Below, one piece after another: positions 58,501 to 64,000 of a stretch of DNA of 64,000 nucleotides. A program made the translations under genes and the position numbers. Position 1 is the first letter of the stretch. The number at the start of each line of letters is the position of its first letter. This DNA comes from Callipepla californica brunnescens (lineage: Eukaryota > Chordata > Aves > Galliformes > Odontophoridae), in the NCBI GenBank assembly GCA_023055505.1, contig JALIRH010000006.1:22169105-22233104 (forward strand), read 5' to 3'. Below the pieces are notes generated by a model. That model saw only the letters and a list, made by a program, of their open reading frames with translations, did no database searches and was not told where the DNA came from.

Positions 58501-60834
58501 TAAGAACATAATTCTATATCTTCTGAAAACCAAATGTGATGTCAAGTCTTTAATGGATGTAACTCTTCATATCGTCGTGATACATCAGTATTATTATTTT
58601 GCTTTGCACCAGCTGAGAATGCAGTTGCTTTTTCCTCATGATTTTTTGCCTGACCAAAATACTTTTCTAATTCCTTAAAAAACAAACAAACAAACAAACA
58701 ACAACAAACCACCACCACCACCAAAAGTTAGATTAGAGATGAACTGAGACTGGATCATACTTCAGGCAAACTGAAGTTACCTTTTATTGCGACTCAGAAT
58801 ACTCCTAAGTCACTGACACTGAAAACAATGTAGGTGTGTTTCCCTTTTTCACCTGGATGCCACAGTTTTCTTTCTAAAAAAAAGTTACTAAAGTAGCACA
58901 GATGTCACAGAGTTTGCTAAGCAGTAAAGAACCATTTCATGATTTCTTTTCCATTAATACTTTTTATAGGCCAATACTTTGGAATTATATACATAAAGTT
59001 GCTGACAGCTATTGGTCCCAAAGTTGATTTGGTATTTAAGTGAAAATTTTCCTCAAAAATGTGATGTACTCAGTCACTGTGTACCTCAGTGTGTGCAAAT
59101 TAGTATCTAATTTCTGCTTACACTCTTGTTTTATCACTTCTTTTCATGGAATCAGGATTGGATTTGATTAAGCCATTCTTTTTCAAAGGAAATCTGAGTC
59201 CTGTGTTTGACAGAGACACATGGAGTCCTGAAATCTGATTGCAAGCATTCTTACCTGATGATTATGATCAAGTTCCAGAATTTGTACACCATAGTAGGTG
59301 TTCAGCAGTGGGAACTTCAACATCTGTGCTATACATGGCAGCTATACCCTAACTTTATGTAGACATATATATTGCTTCTTTGAAAAAGTATTAAATTCTG
59401 TTCTCCCCTATATTTTTCTCAAGTCCCATTTGTAAGTGTGTGATTTAAGGTATACCTTATATTAGCAATTATTTCCTTGATTAATCCTCATAAAGGGTAG
59501 AAAATTACTTAAAAATTAGTGACCTTAATTTTGCCTCTCCAATTGCATTCTCTATGACATTTTAGTCTAGTACTATATTTATATCCCCTTTTTGATTTTA
59601 AGTTTTTTTCCATATAGTATTTTAAGTTTAATCAAAAGTCAACTTAAAAAGGCCATTCTGCCTAAGGGATATTTTTCCATTAAGTATTTGACATATTGGT
59701 GGCCTTGAGGGATTATTGGTTTTTGAAGAAATATTAACAACTGGAAATTTGCATTTTAATACAGTTCTCCTCAACTACTCAGGCAATTTTATTTTTAAGA
59801 CCTGTGACAGGCTTCAAAGCCCTAGTTCTAAAGCAATCTTGCCAAGTAGTAGCTAACATAATTTTACTACAAATGATTAAGTTTCCTAATCGGTTTTCCT
59901 TTTTAAAATCCTGTTTGAGGTGTCTGTGAAATCAATACCAAAACTTTGTGATTTGTACTAAAACTCATATTGCTAATTTGGCTGAACCAGAGGCAAATGG
60001 AAAATGAACACCCCTTAAAAATCTCAAAACCACAGAAAAATTAAAATGAGAACTAAATATAAACATTAAAGTCACACCATAATCGTGTTCTTTAAAAGCT
60101 AAGGAGTTGGAGATTATTTTTATATATATATTATATTTATATATCGGTATCCTTGATGATTTTGTTAAAATTTTGACTATAAAAACAAGCTATCATGAAC
60201 GTATGTGTTGTTTATGATTACTGAGGCATTTAGAAGGATCAGATGCAATAAGAGACATTTATAGCTATACTGGAATAATCTATACACTATAGGTGTGCTG
60301 ATACCATCACTGTGCATACAGTGTCATTCCCAACTGCCATTCAAGTGAAAATGCCCATGCACTTTGTCAGCCCAAGAAAGAAATTCCAAGCCAGTGACAA
60401 GTTTGAAAATGGTATGGATATATTGTGATATATTGGAATACCAGGTTGAAATCAAACAGAACCAGTCTGACCAAATCATCATACATTTTTAGGGGCTAGT
60501 AAATAGATTTATTATGAGAATAAAATTACTAGGCAAAATTTTGGTAATAAAGGAGTTTAACTAAATCCTTAAATTTTAGCAAATATTTAAATAACTAACT
60601 GCTGAAGTACAATATAAGAGGAAGGCACTACCTAAGGAAAAAAAAAAAAAAAAAGCAACAACAAAAAAACCCAACCAGAATCTTCAGTATATCATCAAGC
60701 CTGTTGTAACTGCTTTCTTCAATGAACACATTTCAGGGTACAATACAATGTAATTTCTATTTCAGAGAAAATAAATAAATGTGTATAAATCTGATCAAAA
60801 GTAGATGTTATAGCTGAACCTCTCTCAACAATTT
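55501..60834. other. Flank, no gene seen
   Basis: AT-rich unique sequence with the compound microsatellite at 58677, an AT-rich run at 60119-60142 and A17 at 60638-60654. No coding evidence. Confidence 0.5.
58677..58726. repeat. Compound microsatellite (CAAA)n(CAA)n(CCA)n
   Basis: Three successive simple-repeat types run together without interruption: CAAA units, CAA units, then CCA units. The array is purine/A-C only on the + strand. Confidence 0.93.
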
Positions 60835-62075
60835 GCCGTAGGGCTTGGGAGTATGGGAAGGCCCTGTTTACTGGAAGTTATCCAGTCTACAAGAAAGGGC
60901 ATAAAAAAAGACCCAGGGAACTACAGGCCTGTCAGTCTAACCTCAGCATCTGGAAAATTTATGTAGAGGACAATCTTGGGTGCTATTTAAAGGCATTTAA
61001 AGAACAAAACTATTAGTGATAATCAACATGGATTTGTCAAGAGAAAGTCTTGTCTATGTTATCTGGTGTTCTAAGATGTGATCACCAGTATGATGGAAGA
61101 AAGGAAGGTAGTGGATATGTAATCTTTCTTGATTTTAGTAAGGCATTTGTGAGATAAACAAGTTCATGCTACTCTGTGTGATGAACTGTATGAGCATTAA
61201 AGCTTGAATATTTGTAGTGAGTGTGTCTGGCATCTGGTCATTTGTGGTGTTCCACAATACACAATTCTATGGTGAGTGCTGTCCCACTTTTTAATCAGTT
61301 ATCTGGATCTGGGAGTGGAATGCATCCTCAGCAAATTTGCTGATGGTATTAGACAAGGAGATATTGATCCCCTGGAGGTCTGACAGGCCTTGAAAAGGGA
61401 TCTAGGTAGATGAGGGCACTGAGGAATCAACAATGGCGTGAAGTTCAACAAAGGAGTAAGCTGTGTGCTGCACCTGTAGCAGTGCCAGACATAGGCACAA
61501 ACTAGGAAACAAATGGCTGGAGATCAACTTAGAAGAAAGTTACCTGGAGGTCTGGTGGCAGCAGGCTGAGAATGGAGCCAGCAACATGTTCTAGAAAACA
61601 AAAGGGCAAACCACATATTGGGGTGCATTAAACACAGCATAGCCAGCTTATCAATAGAGGTGATTCTTTCCTTATATGTAGAGTTGGTATTGCATCACTG
61701 TTCCAGGCTCCACAAGTTAAAAAGGATGCTAAGGTCCTTGAAAGAATAGAGAGGAAGGAAGCAAGGCTAGTAAAGAGGAAGGAGGGTATGTCCTATGAGG
61801 AGAGGAAGGATGCTTGGATGACAATTTACTAGTTTGGAAAAAAGCAGTCTGTGAGCTAAGTCTAAGAGGCAACCTCATTACCATCTAGAACTTCCTGAGG
61901 GGGAAAGTGGAGCTGGATATGGCAGTTTCTTCTTCCTGGTAATTGATGGTAAGATGTGAGGGAACAGCACTTAGTCCCACCAGGGGAGGTTCAGGCTGGG
62001 TACTGGGAAAAATTTCTTCGCTATGAAGGTGATCAGAAATGGGGATAGACTTTTTAGAGAGGTGGTTGATAACAC
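60835..62075 (+). mobile_element. CR1 LINE reverse-transcriptase fragment
   Basis: It begins in the RT domain (KKDPGNYRPVSLTSASGK in translation with small breaks, about 60905-60956). It carries the INHGF-like block (AATCAACATGGATTTGTCAA) and the active site as FADG at 61336-61347, where the second aspartate is lost. It continues towards the ORF2 end (about 62020-62070) but lacks the 3' UTR, so it is truncated at both ends. Multiple frameshifts. Confidence 0.92.
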
Positions 62076-64000
62076 AAATTTCTTATTGTTCACGAGGCAT
62101 TTTGATTATGCCTTCCACTATATTTCTTAACTTTTGATAATCCCTTAAGTTGTCAGACATTTGGACTTGAAGAAATAGTCTGGTCTAGTCCACCTTAGCT
62201 GCTCAGATATTTTTCAATTGACTAGCAAAGCTCGGATCAGATCTGAAATTTATTATTTGATCCCAAAATACTATAAATCCATAAAGTACAACTTCAGTTT
62301 ACTTTCTTGGTTTCTATAGCAAGAAAGGCTTTTATGCATAATGCTGTGAATAACACAGTCATGATCTCATAGCAAATTAAAGTTTACCACCTGATTGTTC
62401 TGTTACGTTCAGTAGTTAACACAAAAGAGCCTCAATTAGCATTACTGTGGAAATTTTACCGGATGTCTTAGAACAAAACAATGTACAGACTTTGTTTCCA
62501 AACCAAGCAATTAATGAGCCAGCTATCTATTCTAAGATATTAATGATTTTAGTTACCAAATAATGATATTTGTTTCCAATGTGTACATTTTAGTGTGTGG
62601 GTTTGTCTTTTAATTTCTGAATTTTACCTTTCCATTCCTTGCATAAAATACTTAACATTGTTCATGTTCACAACTTATTCCAGTGCTTTCCCTTTCACTG
62701 TCCAGCCTATTTCCACTTGTTTATTAAATCTTACCTAAAACTATTATAGCAGTTTTGAAGACAAACACCCTGCACCCACTGTTTTTTCAAGCTCCCTATA
62801 ACTACCCGTAACACCTAACCAGCATGCAATCTCCTGTTCATTTCTGAATGTTCACAATGATTTTTTGAGTGTCTCTTCTACATTAAGAGGCTTTTATGAT
62901 CTCCTGAGCAGGAATGCAAGCCTACAGATCAATGCTATATGAATACACCTTATCAGTTTGCTAGTTGCCATATTACAATTCAAAGCTAGACTAAGTGTAT
63001 GCAGTGAGGTATAAAAAAAGGTAAGGAAATATTCCCTAGAAAAGTTAAGATGTTTCTTTATCCTGTTGGCCCCATATAACAGTATTTGCTGTTAAAAGCA
63101 GAGGGTCATTTACATTACAGCCTGCATCAGAATGTGGCTAGAACGGAATGCCTCAGAAGGATAGACAAGGAATATTGTAGAAAAAGTTTGGATTATCTTG
63201 CTCATCAGTATTTTTAAAATTTCATACATCCTCAAATATTTTTGGATCTAAACAAAAACTTTTCAATTTTTTTTTTATTTATAAGTTCTTATATAGCTAT
63301 CTTTTTTTTTTTTTTTTTTAATTGTGACATCTTAAACTGCTATCAAACTAATTAGATTTCAGAAATACCTTTTGGATTCTGTATACTAATTCAGAACTAA
63401 TTGGAAGAATAAGAAGTTGTTGTTTGCATCAATTTAAAGTGAATTTTCTCCTTTCACTTGCATTTTAATTTTAAATCCAGTTACATTATCATTATCCAGA
63501 GAAATATTGGAAAACAAAACCTCTTAGTCAAATTATTCTGAAAGCCATGATAAATTTTAGGAAGGTTGGAAAATATCACCAGCTTATAGGAAAATAAAAT
63601 CTAATTCATTGGAGATGAAGCATTTAATATAAAAATCTATTAAACACTGTTTAGAAAGCAATATGAATTTCTTCACTGTCTTGTTATAAGTAAAATGTAA
63701 GTCGTAACTGAAGTTTGCAAACAGGGACTGCAGTGATACGTAGAAAGTTTTGTGTATATCCCTTCGGTATATTTCCTAAAAAAGAGTGCATCAAGGTGCC
63801 AGTAACTGAATACATCCCAATCCCCCAAAACTTCTTTTTAAACTGGTAATTGTGTAGAAAAATGTGTTTTTTGTCAGACTTGATAAGACTAGTATGTTGA
63901 TTCAAACACCTCAGGCAAATAAGATACACACATAGGAATATGATTACAGCTAGAGGCTGTAACTTTATTAACTTAATTAACATAATGATAACTGGGGAGA
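62076..64000. other. Flank, no gene seen
   Basis: AT-rich unique sequence with T18 at 63302-63319. The 99-codon minus-strand frame at 63684-63983 is unrecognised. Confidence 0.5.

Noticed and set aside
58542..58724. 60-codon minus frame beginning MVVVVVCCCLFVCLFF
   Set aside because: Its N-terminus is just the translated compound microsatellite at 58677-58726.

Overview
The window looks like bird nuclear DNA, most likely from a galliform. The evidence is many CR1 LINE fragments, some ending in the typical CR1 terminal repeat (ATTCTGTGATTCTGTGATT), two avian endogenous-retrovirus LTR remnants, a mariner-type element resembling the Galluhop/Mariner1_GG family known from chicken, and AT-rich, CpG-poor background sequence. 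I see no prokaryotic operon, CRISPR array, rRNA or tRNA.

Only one real gene can be recognised. Positions 24561-25322 on the + strand are the terminal coding exon of NXPH1 (neurexophilin 1), a secreted glycoprotein that binds alpha-neurexins. The exon carries the last 253 codons; only the start codon and signal peptide lie upstream, outside the window. The first ~24.5 kb is therefore the last NXPH1 intron. The 3' UTR runs to about 26.5 kb and ends at an AATAAA signal at 26478. The remaining ~37 kb is non-coding flanking DNA, consistent with the gene-poor region beyond NXPH1 in other vertebrates.

Layout: 1-24560 intron, with an antisense solo LTR (14031-14605), CR1 fragments near 8.6, 11.2, 14.7, 16.9 and 18.3 kb, and a 39-bp tandem duplication at 19.8 kb. 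24561-25322 coding exon; 25323 to ~26500 3' UTR. 26.5-64 kb flank: a 2.8-kb decayed CR1 with endonuclease and reverse-transcriptase remnants (29.29-32.07 kb), other CR1 copies on both strands, a perfect 14-bp inverted repeat (33447), a 52-bp palindromic tandem duplication (38574), a compact CpG-rich block resembling a TATA-less promoter (~42775-42960), a 539-bp non-autonomous mariner element with TA duplications (49681-50219), and a second, sense-oriented LTR remnant (~55030-55500).

The best candidates for undescribed biology are the isolated CpG/ETS/GC-box block, with candidate splice donors on both sides, and the 119-codon open frame in the intron that runs in frame into the NXPH1 exon and ends in a signal-peptide-like hydrophobic run. 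Both are inferences and need transcript data. I found no convincing novel protein-coding system.
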